Of a DNA stretch of 64,000 bases, positions 63,841 through 64,000 are shown piece by piece (positions within the stretch are counted from its first letter, which is position 1; each line of letters starts with the position of its first letter). The notes below the pieces were generated by a model. That model was not told the origin of the DNA, searched no databases, and was given only the letters and a program-made list of their open reading frames with translations. The translations under genes were made by a program, and so were the position numbers. Source of the DNA: Rutpela maculata (Eukaryota; Arthropoda; Insecta; Coleoptera; Cerambycidae); contig OW386286.2 in assembly GCA_936432065.2 (NCBI GenBank), positions 8,797,208 to 8,861,207 on the forward strand. The letters run 5' to 3'.

Positions 63841-64000
63841 ACAGATAAGCAACGAAAACATTCATACATTTAGATATTATCTAACTAAGGAAAAGTGGGA
63901 TACTATTAAAGGAGATGACATAAATAGCAATTTTGAATCATTTATGCAAGTTATTACTTATTACTTTGAGATTTGTTTCCCAGTTAAAAAAATTGTAACA
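63833..64000 (+). CDS. Non-LTR retrotransposon ORF2 linker, partial (runs off window)
   Basis: A plus frame open to the window edge (56 codons) reads RQISNENIHTFRYYLTKEKW DTIKGDDINSNFESFMQVIT YYFEICFPVKKIV in sequence blocks. The pattern R..S..NI..F...L...W.........N..F..F...I...F...FP.K is the linker between endonuclease and RT of Jockey/CR1-like elements. RT should follow beyond 64000. It overlaps the end of the Crypton exon, so it probably inserted there with 5' truncation; the ATG is not a real start. Confidence 0.6.
   Translation, partial: MIRQISNENIHTFRYYLTKEKWDTIKGDDINSNFESFMQVITYYFEICFPVKKIVT

Overview
The window looks like intergenic, repeat-dominated nuclear DNA from an animal, most likely an insect. 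It is AT-rich, has no operon-like gene packing, and no open frame that reads as an intact host gene. The clearest coding signals are remnants of eukaryotic transposons: Crypton-type tyrosine recombinase, Tc1/mariner-type DDE transposase, THAP-domain protein, non-LTR reverse transcriptases, and a family with a DTD motif and a cysteine-rich tail. An arthropod-style TATA/Inr(TCAGTT)/DPE core promoter and the DD41D mariner with long terminal inverted repeats (TIRs) fit an insect. The species cannot be named from sequence alone.

Layout. 0-1.3 kb: Crypton recombinase on the minus strand with one spliced intron. 1.8-2.5 kb: element with a terminal hairpin and a tRNA-like segment. 3.7-4.5 kb: TIR element. 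5.7-7.7 kb: a DD41D mariner with ~340 bp TIRs nested inside a repeat called R here. 7.7-8 kb: Crypton N-terminal remnant. 9.7-12.6 kb: DTD-family remnant, then a THAP element with TIRs. 12.6-17.2 kb: palindromic elements and the large family called Z here, carrying a hAT MITE. 17.2-20.4 kb: tandem repeats and a candidate LTR-type core promoter. 21-25.4 kb: second Z copy, tRNA-like heads, mariner N-terminus. 26.6-29.3 kb: two R copies flanking a second Crypton copy that shares the first copy's intron position. 30-33.4 kb: transposase C-terminus and a 2.5 kb TA-flanked TIR element. 33.6-36.4 kb: best-preserved non-LTR retrotransposon. 37.3-44.2 kb: hAT element, perfect hairpins, a 2.5 kb TIR element containing an R copy, third Z copy. 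46-51.4 kb: a 5.4 kb imperfect palindrome built around the DTD gene, with four later insertions. 52-55.2 kb: two more TIR elements. 57-64 kb: non-LTR fragments, DTD cysteine-rich tail, a last Crypton remnant split by a palindrome, and a retroelement running off the window edge.

The genes do not form a pathway. What links them is nesting, which gives a relative order of insertion in several places (mariner after R; hAT and Harbinger-like MITEs after the 46-51 kb palindrome; Harbinger-like MITE after a hAT MITE). No functional tRNA, rRNA, CRISPR, replication origin or convincing single-copy host gene was found. R, Z and E are labels used only in this report for unnamed repeat families.
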